From contig NC_133770.1 of NCBI RefSeq assembly GCF_003597395.2, positions 91,464,731 through 91,528,730 of the forward strand: a DNA stretch of 64,000 nucleotides. Reading direction: 5' to 3'. This document shows positions 24,201-30,780 of this stretch, in pieces. Origin of the DNA: Chelonoidis abingdonii (lineage: Eukaryota > Chordata > Testudines > Testudinidae). The notes below the pieces were generated by a model. The model saw only the letters and a list, made by a program, of their open reading frames with translations. It made no database searches and was not told the DNA's origin. The stretch's first letter is position 1. Each line of letters starts with the position of its first letter. The translations under genes were made by a program, and so were the position numbers.

Positions 24201-27200
24201 GAAACTTGGTCGTTTAACATCTCTCCCTTCCTCAGGAGAATTTCCCATTGTAGAAGTAGGCTTGAGTTTATGACAAAAGAAAAACATAAGGGCTTTGGCT
24301 CCACTAATATGTCCCATATGTCTAATACTGGAGCAGCTTCACTGGTGGTAGTGACAATGGGAGCACTGTAGGCAATGTGCAGGCATTTTTGCCACTCTGC
24401 CATCTATCCTTACTAAAAGCAAAAATGGTAATAACTCCTGAACCTGCTCAGCTTTGCTTAGTGTGTACAATAGCAGTTCTGCTGATAGAGCTTTCCCCTA
24501 GAACAACAGAGGGAAAAAGTGCTGAGTGTAGCCAGTATAGCTGCGTCCTTGATGTAGAGTAGAATTGACAATAAATATAGAAAGCCTGCTCAGCTCTCCC
24601 AACATTGGATACGTCACGTGAGCATAGAGAAGACCAGATTTTGGGAGGGACAGAAAAGAACTCATACTATACTGGTGTCTTTAACAGTTCCTCAGGGCTA
24701 GATTTTCAGTTATTTAGGGAATTATGGGGTGCTTTGCTTGACAAAAAGATTTCCAAGTAGATGAATTGCAAGACCAAGAGCAGAGTACTTTATGCTCTCA
24801 GGGAAGCAAGATGCCGTGCTAATCAGAAAAAGCACTCTTTGCACGATCACTATTTTATAAATGTAAAAGGCATTTTATTGATTTGAAAGTCTGCGAAACA
24901 CAATGTCTGAACTCAGTAGGATCATTCCTGTTTTTGTGGGCCAGTAAAATTAAAATAATTAAGAGCTTACTGTAGCTTGTACTTCCCCTATTGGTCTTTT
25001 TCTTCTCTCCTTCCCTCCCTGCTGGTCTTGGTTATCTCTGATCATTTTAGAGGCTGATAAGATTATTATTTTAGGTAATTGCATGTTTTGCTTTATGAAA
25101 TCACACAAAGACTTTGATATCTTTGAAGCAAACTTAAAAAAAATCTTCAGTTACTGTTAACATAGAGTTGAACACAACAAGCAAAATTATAGATTTTTTT
25201 TAGAAGGGGTGTTGAAGGTATTTTATTTGAGGGAAACTATACTGTAAAAGAAACATTGGTATTGATAAGTATTCTATTCCAGACCAGGCTCTTGGCCAGT
25301 CCACCCCAATCTCCAAATATTTATTTAAACTCGTAAAACAAAAAGAGTGTAACCTCCTGTCCCAGCTAAGCAGTCCTTGCTCTGAAATGTCCTTGTTTTC
25401 TGAAATGATTAGACAATGCTTGTCTTCAAAGGTAATTTAATCAGATATCAAAAGAAATAACTATTACCTTTTTAGCCACCTCCCAAGCTTTCAAAATTAA
25501 ACATTTCTAACCAGTTTGTTGTTCTTTTTATTAGCTTATTACTCTGCCTGGCGCAGCACCTATTCAGACGTTTACTACACTTTTTGATGTACTTGTGTGT
25601 AAGAGATAAACAGATTTAGGCTGCTGGGATTAGACTAAACTATCCAAGCATATTATACTAATAATTGGTTGATGTAGGGCTTCTCCCTATTTCATAATAG
25701 AGTGATGATGGTATTTGAAAAACATTTATTAAAAGCTTAAATTTCCTTTCTAGTGGTATAAATTGTCTAAATTATGGCATAAATATACATTTTTTTTAAA
25801 CAAGTCAAGAATGCTTTGATTTGTCTGTCTGATAAGAAAAAAATCTGATATTCCTATTAACTTTTGTCTGAAATATTTACTGATTATAAAAGTATAAATT
25901 GTCAACTTGTTTTGCTACTGAAATAAAACACATTTACACTGTAGTAAGTTAAGGATACTTGTCAGTTTTATTTATCATTTTAGTGCCCAATCTTTCCCTT
26001 ACCTATACGATGGGCATATATCTAAGAATTTCTCTTGAAAGTTTAAAAACAAATCACAGATAAATTGACTTGGGATATTGACATTGGTACATCAGTATTT
26101 ACTTCAGAATGTTGTTTCTGTCTAATCCTCTCAGCCTCATGTGTAAGCAAACAATGTCTAGTGAGCTCAAATTTGTGCTACTAATAAAATATTCCAATAA
26201 GGTGTTTTCTTCCTGGCTTTGTAGTTTACATCTCACAGTGGTATCTTCTGAATATTCCATCAGTCTGTGCTTAGTTAGCATGTGGGTGAGTGAAGCCTAA
26301 TATATGTATTGTGCTTTTATTTGAAGGTCAAATCTATTGCATGCAATTAATTATCCCTCTGCTAGATTTTTCTTTCTCTCCTCCCTAGTTTTGTTCATAA
26401 TTACTGAATGCTATTTGCAAGATAAGCTTGTAATATACCCCTAAACTGTTTATCTTATTTTGCTTTACAAAGCTAAGTTTGTAAAAAGTAAGCCTCAGTT
26501 TCAAGATTAATATATTTTCTGATCTGAGGACAGTTTGCATCTTTTCAAATACTGATTCAGAGCTGTACAAACCTCAGATATGTCAAATGGGATAGAAAAA
26601 GATTCTTAATCAAATAGCCTGTAATACACAATGTATTTAACTTGACTTTATTCTATTTGTGCTTTTATCATTTTCTGGGCTTCTTATTTGAATAAGCAAA
26701 TAGGTAAGTCAAAATACTGGAATATGCTCACTTACTTTCGTTCTTAAAATGGATCCTCATGCCATATAAAAATCAAAAGGGGTCCTAATTTAATAAAATA
26801 CTTAAGATGAAATATTGCATACCTGGGCCCTGATCCAGTAAGGCACTTATTAGACTTCAAACCTACTTAAAGTTCAGCACATGCTTTAGTATTTTGCTGC
26901 TTCAGGGCCATGGATTGGTGGTAACAAGACCACAAAGCAGAGAGGGGGAGGAAAGTCCTTTTTGATTGGGGATGTCACAATATTTGTTGTTACACAATTT
27001 GTTACAAATTAGTTTGGCTTCATTCATGAACCTGTGCACAAATATCTCTAGTGACAGAGACCAAGTGGCTGGGTTGGCTTACAATGAAAAGACTGCATCA
27101 GACCACTTAAGGTAAAAATTAAAACAATAATGATCCACAGTAATAGGACATGGAAGTAAATAGTCAGAACATTCTACATAATCTAATGTAATTAGCACTC

Positions 27201-28397
27201 TGATTTAAAATGTATAATATTTCAAAACAAATTCTGTGGGGCATGTTGAGCTTGCCTTAATTTTTTTTCTCCCTTAAAACTGAAGCCAGACAAAACTTGG
27301 ATGCAAAATATATCTGAGTTCTATAAAGAGGGAAGTTTGTTCCTCTCTGCCAGTCCTTAAAGTTTCTGCTCTTATCTTTATTTCATACTCTCTTAAATGT
27401 TGCATTCTAAGCCCAATATTTGGAATGTCTGTCTGTCCTCTGGTCCTTACTTTTCTGGGATATTAGTGTCAACTGACTTTTCCTTTGCCATGGCTGAAAA
27501 TGGTTGAAGTGTCAATATCAACAAGGTAAAACTACTTTCAACACCATTATATAAAGTATGATTGAGATGTAATCCCTGTTACTCTTTCTGTGGCCCTATT
27601 GAAAAAAGATTTTGTCCTTTCTATCAGTATAACAGTTTTCAGCATCATTTAGGAGGAGCAAAGAAGGGGCTTGATGCTGACTTTGGTGTCAGCAACAAGT
27701 CTTTTTACTAACTTAAATGAGGCCTGTGCATGTAAATCTTGTATAATCTAGTAAAATCTTGTTGCAGGAGTAAATTGTACTGTCCTCGTTTTTCAAAGCT
27801 TTAGTGAATTATGGCAGTTTATTGACCTCAAATATGACATTCTTTTCTCCAAGCAACTTATGATCAAGCTGATGCTGACTGCATTGCAAATGTGAGGTGT
27901 ACACTTCTTGATTAGATACAAGGGATTTATGTCCATGATTGGCCAAGGCAGGAATTGTTTTGAGGTGGGGTATTGTTACTTTCCTGCCATTTTAACTAGA
28001 AGCCTTGATAGAAAAGAAGAAGGAATAACATTTTGTCTCATTCTAAAATTCAGTTTTGTATTTTACTTAACTAGGCATGATGCTCAGATGCAGTATGTAG
28101 TTTCTGGTGAGATCTTACTCTTTTACCCAGCTTCAGTTTTGTTGACTGAAAAATGTAGAAATTGAATTATTTGCCCAAGATCACAGAATAAGTCAAGTCA
28201 TTCAGCCTGACCTCAAATCCAAGCTCTTTCTGTCTCCTATTGCTTTTCTCCAGCAATCAGATTCAATTGCTCTCCTGATTGATTTATTTTAATACTAAAA
28301 GTGCTTGTAATTTTCTCTTCACAATGTAACATTCATTTACTTGCCTTTACTTTCTTTTTTTCCCCCCGCTCCCTAGTCATGGCTACGACCATCTTGA
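3269..28397 (+). CDS. GOLGA4: GOLGA4 (golgin-245/p230), 3' end, six constitutive coding exons
   Basis: Golgin-245 is a very long coiled-coil tether of the trans-Golgi network; its C-terminal GRIP domain binds ARL1-GTP on the membrane. The window shows only the C-terminus. Exons at 3269-3289, 3508-3576, 4338-4413, 18281-18384, 24058-24144 and 28377-28397 all have AG acceptors and GT donors with matching phases (0,0,1,0,0). Together they encode about 125 residues: first a charged coiled-coil tail (QLAQKTTLVNDSKLKEQEF), then NYEKNVYVTAFGSPYR, then the GRIP domain starting near FEYLRKVLFEYMMGRETK and ending near QTQKILERE, then a tail SWLRPS and a TGA stop. The residues agree closely with my memory of mammalian golgin-245. 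The upstream exons, including the giant coiled-coil exon, are outside the window. Identity is very secure; exact transcript use is inferred. Confidence 0.96.
3508..3576 (+). CDS. GOLGA4: GOLGA4 coiled-coil exon
   Basis: A 69-nt exon (23 codons, phase 0-0) after the pyrimidine-rich acceptor ggcttttctttcag and before donor gtgggg. It encodes IQLAQKTTLVNDSKLKEQEF plus IEQ, the end of the long coiled coil that precedes the GRIP domain. Confidence 0.93.
3610..4080 (-). mobile_element. CR1 LINE 3' end, reverse orientation
   Basis: The phrase cagaagggaccaccagatca, followed by tccagtctgacctcctg and later gaaaaattccttctcgaccc, is characteristic of reptile CR1 3' regions read in reverse. The left edge (tcatagagtt) resembles the complement of the CR1 terminal octamer ATTCTATG. 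Only the 3' region is present, as is usual for 5'-truncated CR1 copies. Confidence 0.75.
4338..4413 (+). CDS. GOLGA4: GOLGA4 linker exon between coiled coil and GRIP domain
   Basis: A 76-nt exon with acceptor gactgtttag and donor gtaagg, entering in phase 0 and leaving in phase 1. It encodes IHILKDQVKNYEKNVYVTA followed by FGSPYR; the split codon is completed as Asp by the next exon. It is followed by a 13.9-kb intron loaded with transposons. Confidence 0.94.
4414..8050 (+). other. GOLGA4 intron, nothing recognised
   Basis: 3.6 kb of A/T-rich sequence without a golgin-like exon. A more GC-balanced block at about 5000-5850 may be an old unclassified repeat, but I cannot name it. Confidence 0.45.
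8058..9410 (+). mobile_element. L2-like non-LTR retrotransposon, endonuclease part of ORF2
   Basis: A C/T-rich stretch whose frames together give fragments of an APE endonuclease: a start resembling LWNA-type openings near 8440, HVAFIYCPPNSFPSAFL (the YRPP-like motif) near 8700, and CDFIFLVEDPSDFLAAHLL at the GDFN position near 8810, then TKHCSLF and further C-terminal matches to about 9300. This order is typical of L2/CR1-type ORF2. Many frame shifts and stops make it a fossil. Assignment to the L2 clade rather than another jockey-type clade is from memory. Confidence 0.65.
9486..9617 (+). repeat. Unclassified amniote interspersed repeat tail
   Basis: The block cacgaaagcttatgctcaaa, taaatttgttagtctctaag, and acagactaacatggctgcta-like sequence recurs in many sauropsid genomes as I remember them. 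It splits the L2-like element into two pieces, so it is probably an insertion. I cannot assign its family from sequence alone. Confidence 0.55.
9620..10420 (+). mobile_element. L2-like non-LTR retrotransposon, RT C-terminus and 3' tail
   Basis: Frames give VSKIRHFQSIHTANTVVQAL, IVSHLNYCNVLFSGL, IQNVAAKMI and VFKALHYISIV, the conserved thumb/C-terminal region of L2-type reverse transcriptases. The 3' part (ttgtaagctctttggagcaag, gtacagcacgtagcacagtg) matches the tail seen again at 30.1 and 57.7 kb. Same orientation as the endonuclease piece, so the two are probably one element. Confidence 0.7.
10782..10967 (+). repeat. DIRS left inverted terminal repeat with TATA-like promoter
   Basis: About 185 bp matching the complement of the right end, from tttcttcttcgagtggttgt through the gcatgcacaccagccagatt block to the ccccctgagttccttctt block. 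It holds a TATAAA at 10918-10923 within cgccctataaagg, a likely start of element transcription. Confidence 0.85.
11138..13262 (+). pseudogene. DIRS gag-like ORF1, broken
   Basis: The frame starts at the ATG at 11138 (MPGSPGFKLCKDCGKF) and has a cysteine/histidine array, CKDCGK, then HSACLRCLGESH, then CTICRGF, resembling the zinc-binding start of DIRS ORF1. A long Ser/Pro-rich region follows, then a helical part (VLQQLLSRSARSLAIQ) and a conserved end (ANRQAVISRYGHNMF). An in-frame TAG at 11612-11614, a frame change near 11830 and another near 11900, and a TAG at 12681-12683 break it. Confidence 0.78.
13270..15330 (+). pseudogene. DIRS reverse transcriptase and RNase H, broken
   Basis: Reverse transcriptase motifs appear in order: GFYSQYFLIPKAKGG, RPILDLRRLNKFV, then after a frame change near 13820 LDLKDAYFHIAI, FTVLPFGL, and the catalytic CLDDW near 14091-14105. 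After another frame change near 14215 the RNase H follows: VTDASDQAWGAHL (first Asp), INVRELRAV (Glu) and VLTDNTSAVFYIN (second Asp). Beyond it, LDLFASKNRKCRRF and HVILIAPAWPCQH match the segment that lies between RNase H and recombinase in DIRS elements, sometimes described as methyltransferase-like. At least three frame shifts and several stops. Confidence 0.85.
15330..16377 (+). pseudogene. DIRS tyrosine recombinase, broken
   Basis: The core-binding part (ATYLAKWKHFSIW) begins near 15395 in one frame and continues after a shift into TWDLNLVLSALTGPPFEPLA. Catalytic residues are visible: Arg in TSARRVSDLRAL near 15790, His-x-x-Arg as HSTR at 16183-16194, and the candidate nucleophile Tyr at 16291-16293 in RYAIMH. 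In-frame stops at 16051 (TAG), 16129 (TGA) and 16261 (TAG) inactivate it; the natural end is the TGA at 16375. It circularises or integrates the DIRS DNA intermediate in intact copies. Confidence 0.85.
16397..16497 (+). repeat. DIRS internal complementary region (ICR)
   Basis: The first half (tttgaatggacatgaacaac, cactcaaagaag) is the complement of the element's left end. The second half (acccaccttttagtaactgt, tgttcttcgagatgtgttgt) is the complement of its right end. In the DIRS model this region templates joining of the two ends into a circle. Confidence 0.88.
16531..16740 (-). repeat. DIRS right inverted terminal repeat
   Basis: Complement of the left terminal repeat, with the same inner blocks (aaggaactgagggggtgg, ctttatagggcgcc, gctaggggaaaatcttctgg). 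It extends outward to gaacaacagttactaaaagg and tgggtaaccg. It also contains a mirrored TATAAA at the same relative position. Confidence 0.85.
16870..17103 (-). pseudogene. hAT transposase C-terminal dimerisation region, left arm
   Basis: An open stretch of 77 codons ends in LALKYLAMTTTTVPCEHLFS, then DIANKKRAVLSPANVNKLVC. This is the hAT family C-terminal dimerisation motif (the consensus includes ALKYLA..ATS.PSERVFS and NKKRxxLxPxNVxxLxxL). The DDE catalytic core is absent, so it is not a working transposase. It faces the DIRS insert. Confidence 0.8.
17116..17349 (+). pseudogene. hAT transposase C-terminal dimerisation region, right arm
   Basis: A second copy of the same domain on the opposite strand: YLACKYLAVPVTKVPYKLLF, then DIVNKKWVALSPVNVNKLVC and LSDWLNKK. 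It diverges from the left-arm copy at many residues, so the duplication is old or joined two different family members. As in the left arm, only the C-terminal region is present. Confidence 0.8.
17761..18280 (+). other. GOLGA4 intron, nothing recognised
   Basis: Unremarkable A/T-rich intron leading to the first GRIP exon. Confidence 0.5.
18281..18384 (+). CDS. GOLGA4: GOLGA4 GRIP-domain exon 1
   Basis: A 104-nt exon, acceptor gtttacacag, donor gtatag, phase 1 in and 0 out. It encodes DGNLCHADVSLFGEPTEF followed by EYLRKVLFEYMMGRETK. The tyrosine of EYLRKV is the conserved GRIP position that contacts ARL1 in golgin-245 structures (family knowledge). The domain appears intact. Confidence 0.97.
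18385..19393 (+). other. GOLGA4 intron, nothing recognised
   Basis: About 1 kb of A/T-rich intron with no repeat or exon I recognise. Confidence 0.45.
19402..19608. mobile_element. hAT (Charlie-type) MITE with perfect 8-bp target duplication
   Basis: Ends CTGGAGTTCTCAAACT and AGTTTGAGAACCGCTG are inverted repeats of the Charlie-type CAGTGGTTCTCAAACT pattern. The flanks are identical, CATTAAAG at 19394-19401 and 19609-19616. It is 207 bp and non-coding, with an 11-G run in the middle. Confidence 0.88.
20430..20890 (+). mobile_element. L2-like LINE fragment
   Basis: C/T-rich sequence with degenerate frames (for example SLSPRLATQELSLTDLLFIS and FHLQHL) similar in style to the ORF2 fragments at 8-10 kb. 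The RLA.QELSL.D run resembles the RT region just before the thumb domain in L2-type elements. Assignment is tentative. Confidence 0.45.
21100..21310. mobile_element. hAT (Charlie-type) MITE, one end visible
   Basis: The right end, acagtttgaaaaccactg, is the Charlie-type terminus. The interior is GC-rich (gctggacctgccgctggcca, acttttaacggcctggttgg), unlike the flanking intron. I could not fix the left end. Confidence 0.6.
22451..22804. mobile_element. hAT (Charlie-type) MITE, GC-rich
   Basis: Ends CAGCAGTTCTCAAACT and the complement of AAGTTTGAGAATCTCTG pair as inverted repeats. The GC-rich interior contains repeated ggcttcag/ctgaagcc and ccaaagc/gctttgg motifs on both strands, so it can fold. 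No clear target duplication. Confidence 0.72.
22805..23285 (+). other. GOLGA4 intron, nothing recognised
   Basis: About 480 bp of intron without a repeat or exon that I can identify. Confidence 0.4.
23290..23450 (+). repeat. MIR/CORE-SINE-like remnant
   Basis: Blocks taatcctggctctgccacct, actgtgtaact, ttctgttttg, ccacatacaaaatagaggta and ttgttacctacctcat follow the order of MIR-type SINEs (the part around ggctctgccactnnctngctgtgtgac and the cccatctgtaaaatggg block). Old and diverged. Confidence 0.6.
24058..24144 (+). CDS. GOLGA4: GOLGA4 GRIP-domain exon 2
   Basis: An 87-nt exon (29 codons, phase 0-0), acceptor tttttttctttag, donor gtaagg. It encodes TMAKVITTVLKFPADQTQ followed by KILEREDARPL, the second half of the GRIP helical bundle. 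Splicing from here can go either to the terminal exon at 28377 or to the alternative exon at 26225. Confidence 0.97.
24145..26224 (+). other. GOLGA4 last intron, first part
   Basis: A/T-rich intron up to the alternative terminal exon. No transposon recognised with confidence. Confidence 0.45.
26225..26285 (+). CDS. GOLGA4: GOLGA4 alternative terminal coding exon (FTSHSGIF C-terminus)
   Basis: Within the last GOLGA4 intron, the acceptor ttttcttcctggctttgtag is followed at once by codons for FTSHSGIF and a TGA stop (26249-26251), in the phase needed after the 24058 exon. Mammalian golgin-245 has two known C-termini, SWLRSSS and FTSPRSGIF. This 8-residue tail is one residue shorter than the second but clearly the same. 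A strong donor (gtgagt) follows at 26286, so this looks like a 61-nt cassette exon that adds an early stop, with the 28377 exon then serving as 3'UTR. What is seen is the reading frame and splice signals; its use in transcripts is inferred. Confidence 0.82.
26286..28115 (+). other. GOLGA4 last intron, second part
   Basis: Mostly unrecognised intron. It contains a short palindromic repeat at 26824-26912 (listed separately) and nothing else I can name. Confidence 0.45.
26824..26912. repeat. Short palindromic amniote repeat
   Basis: Ends tgggccctgatccagtaagg and ttgctgcttcagggcca are roughly inverted. The interior (cacttattagacttcaaacc, tacttaaagttcagcacatg) matches a hairpin-forming repeat type common in bird and turtle DNA as I remember it; a related one lies near 48.6 kb. 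Confidence 0.5.
28120..28240 (-). repeat. MIR-like SINE remnant, reverse orientation
   Basis: The order tgactgaaaaatgtagaaat, ttgcccaagatcacagaata, gtcaagtcattcagcctgac and aaatccaagctctttctgtc is the reverse complement of a MIR-type SINE, with ttgcccaagatcacag as the conserved core. Confidence 0.6.
28377..28397 (+). CDS. GOLGA4: GOLGA4 last coding exon (SWLRPS, stop)
   Basis: After a long pyrimidine tract (tttctttttttccccccgctccctag) the codons read SWLRPS then TGA. This corresponds to the SWLRSSS ending of mammalian golgin-245, one residue shorter. The exon continues as 3'UTR. Confidence 0.93.
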   Translation, partial: SWLRPS

Positions 28398-29130
28398 AGA
28401 AATTGTGATAATAAGGTCTTATGACAATGCTGCTTAGAAATACGTTCATATCTCTCTTCTCCGTTGAGAATGGACAAGAGGAAAAACTATTATTCAGGGT
28501 CCCAGATGGAGCAGCAAGACAGAAAAAATCAACACACACTTTGGACCGTGAATATAGTTAAAACTGCCTTGAGAAGAGATGCTAATCAGTGGTTATCTGG
28601 TGAGGAGTCTTTTTTTCTCCTCATATTGAATATTGTCTTCTATTTTGTGTTAAAGGTTATTTTTTTAAAGGAGAGAAAAAAGACTGTAACCGAGACAGAC
28701 TTTACCCCACTCTTGTATCTCAGTACAGGTTTCGCTGGGTGTTTTAAAGAGTTCAGCTTAACAGTTTGTATCTTCTATTTATTTTTGATTTCTTGACTGA
28801 ATGAATTGTGCAATTCATTTTTGGGTGGATAGCAGTTAGTGGGTGATTCCTGGTGAATTAGGCCATTTCTTTGAATATTTTCTTCCAATTTGATCTTTTG
28901 ATTGTTTGCTGAAGGCTATTTCTTTAAGCTTTTGCTTACAATAAATCCAAATTTTAGTACCTCATTTATTTACTCTTCGCTTTTGTACTTATATTTTCTG
29001 GAGAAGAAATACACTACTGTAAATTGTAAATAGTTAATACATAACTATATCATATGCTGATCTGTGACTGGCAATGCTAATCTGGCAGGAGCTGAGATGA
29101 AATAAAGTTTTATTTACTATACAGTTTTGG
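28398..29130 (+). other. GOLGA4: GOLGA4 3' untranslated region
   Basis: About 730 nt of A/T-rich sequence with no repeat I recognise runs from the stop codon to the main candidate poly(A) signal. The 3' limit is inferred from that signal. Confidence 0.7.
29101..29106 (+). terminator. Candidate GOLGA4 poly(A) signal
   Basis: An AATAAA hexamer followed within about 40 nt by U-rich sequence (tgtattttttttatatt), the usual layout of a cleavage and polyadenylation site. An earlier AATAAA at 28940-28945 could give a shorter 3'UTR. Confidence 0.65.
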
Positions 29131-30085
29131 AATTACATGTATTTTTTTTATATTATACAAATTTTTGTAATGAGGAGCAACTTTGTACTTGACCACCGAA
29201 AAGACCATAAGGCAACATTTGCTTGGAATGTTTACAATCTAAGGCTGTGATCCTGCGAAGACTCACTTAACGTCAGGCATGTAAGTAGTTAATGGGACCA
29301 CTCCAGTGCATAAACCTTTGGTGGATCATAGCCTCAATGACAGACATAGAAAACATGATGAACTGGAAAGCGAGGGAGTCACTTGGTAAATTTTGTTCTA
29401 CCCATATGGTTATTGGAATGCAAAAAGGATCTTGATCCTCTAAACCCTCATTCAAGTATCCCCATATGGGTAAAGCTCAATTGTCCTCTATTTATAGGGG
29501 TATCAGGCACAGTACAGTAGGTCCAGATGAAGATGAAATTTACAGCCCCACCTCCCCATCCCAAGTGTTTATAGCTGTGGGACTAATTCTCATCTGTACT
29601 CTGCCAATTAGTTTCTCTCTGCCCGGATTACCTCTAACATTCCATACATATAGGTAACTTCAGATTTTTATTTGTTTTTTAGTTCACCACCATTATAAGA
29701 TATATACCATTTTACTTGCTAGAGCAGTATTTGCACCATGGCCCAAGATGGGTCACTCCTCAGTCCTGTACCAACAATGGATAAAAGATGATTGCTTGTG
29801 ATCCATCAAGACTACCAAAAAAAAAAAAAAGAGAGAGATTTAAACCATACTTGACAGATGCCATGTAGAATGCCAGCAATACAGATGCACGTTGGAAGCC
29901 CTGTTAGACTGACACATTAGACCTTATATAAGAAAAGTTATTTTCTAAAAACTTTGTTTTTTACTTTCCCTTCAAGGCTTCTATAGCCGGACACACAGTA
30001 ATTAAAGAATTCTGATTTTACACATAGAGTAAACCAATCATTTTGTATACTGCCTAAAACATTTCTAAAATATTTCTGTAAAACA
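29131..30085. other. Intergenic, nothing recognised
   Basis: Sequence just past GOLGA4. A 14-nt A run near 29817 followed by gagagag may mark the tail of an old retroposon. Confidence 0.4.
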
Positions 30086-30089
30086 CATC

Positions 30090-30170
30090 ATACAGCACCT
30101 ACCGCTATGGGTCCTGGTCCGTGGCTGGGGCTCCTTGGCACTACCATAATAGAAATAACATACAGAATAA
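30090..30170 (+). mobile_element. L2-like LINE/SINE 3' tail
   Basis: The segment tacagcacctaccgctatgg, gtcctggtccgtggctgggg and ctccttggcactaccataat matches the 3' tails at 10350 and 57740 in order and orientation. Confidence 0.6.
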
Positions 30171-30500
30171 ATGATGGGGTAGAAGGAGGATTTTAATGGC
30201 ATCAGTTTGGGGTGATCTTATAGCTTCATTGTTCATGAGTCGTGGAAAATGTGTAATTCTCACACACGTGGGTGGGATGCAGTGCATGCTTTCCAACATA
30301 AACAACATAGTGCAGTAGTTTAGAAGAGATAATGAAAACTGGCTTTTTTCACCTTGGAAGCATTTTTGTAGGGCAGAATGTAATTACCCACAGTTGGAAT
30401 TATTCCAAAATCCTTTGAATATTAAATAATTCTGTGGGAAAACACTATGAGATCTTTAATGATCTCAAGTGGTCAGAGGATCTGTTTTAATCTCATCTGA

Positions 30501-30780
30501 GGCCTGGGCTACACTGGGGGTGGGGTGTGTTTCGAACTAAGATATGCAACATTCGCATAGCTGAAGTTAAAGTATCTTAGTTTGACTTACCTGGCCATCC
30601 GCACGGCAGCGAGTCAACTGCTACAGCTCCCCCGTCGACTCCACTTACTACTCCTGCCGAGGTGGAGTACAGGCGTCGATTCGCAGATCGATTTATCGCG
30701 TCCAGACGAGACGCGATAAATCGATCCCTGATACATCGAACATTACTCGCTGATCTGGCGGGTAGTATAGACATACCCTG
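30501..30780. mobile_element. MITE with a 17-bp perfect internal hairpin
   Basis: Ends ggcctgggctacactgg and the complement of gtagtatagacataccct are loosely inverted. A perfect 17-bp inverted repeat, gatcgatttatcgcgtc at 30686-30702 and its complement at 30710-30726, encloses a 7-nt loop. The element is CpG-richer than its surroundings. A TGAG on each side might be a target duplication, but this is uncertain. Confidence 0.72.
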
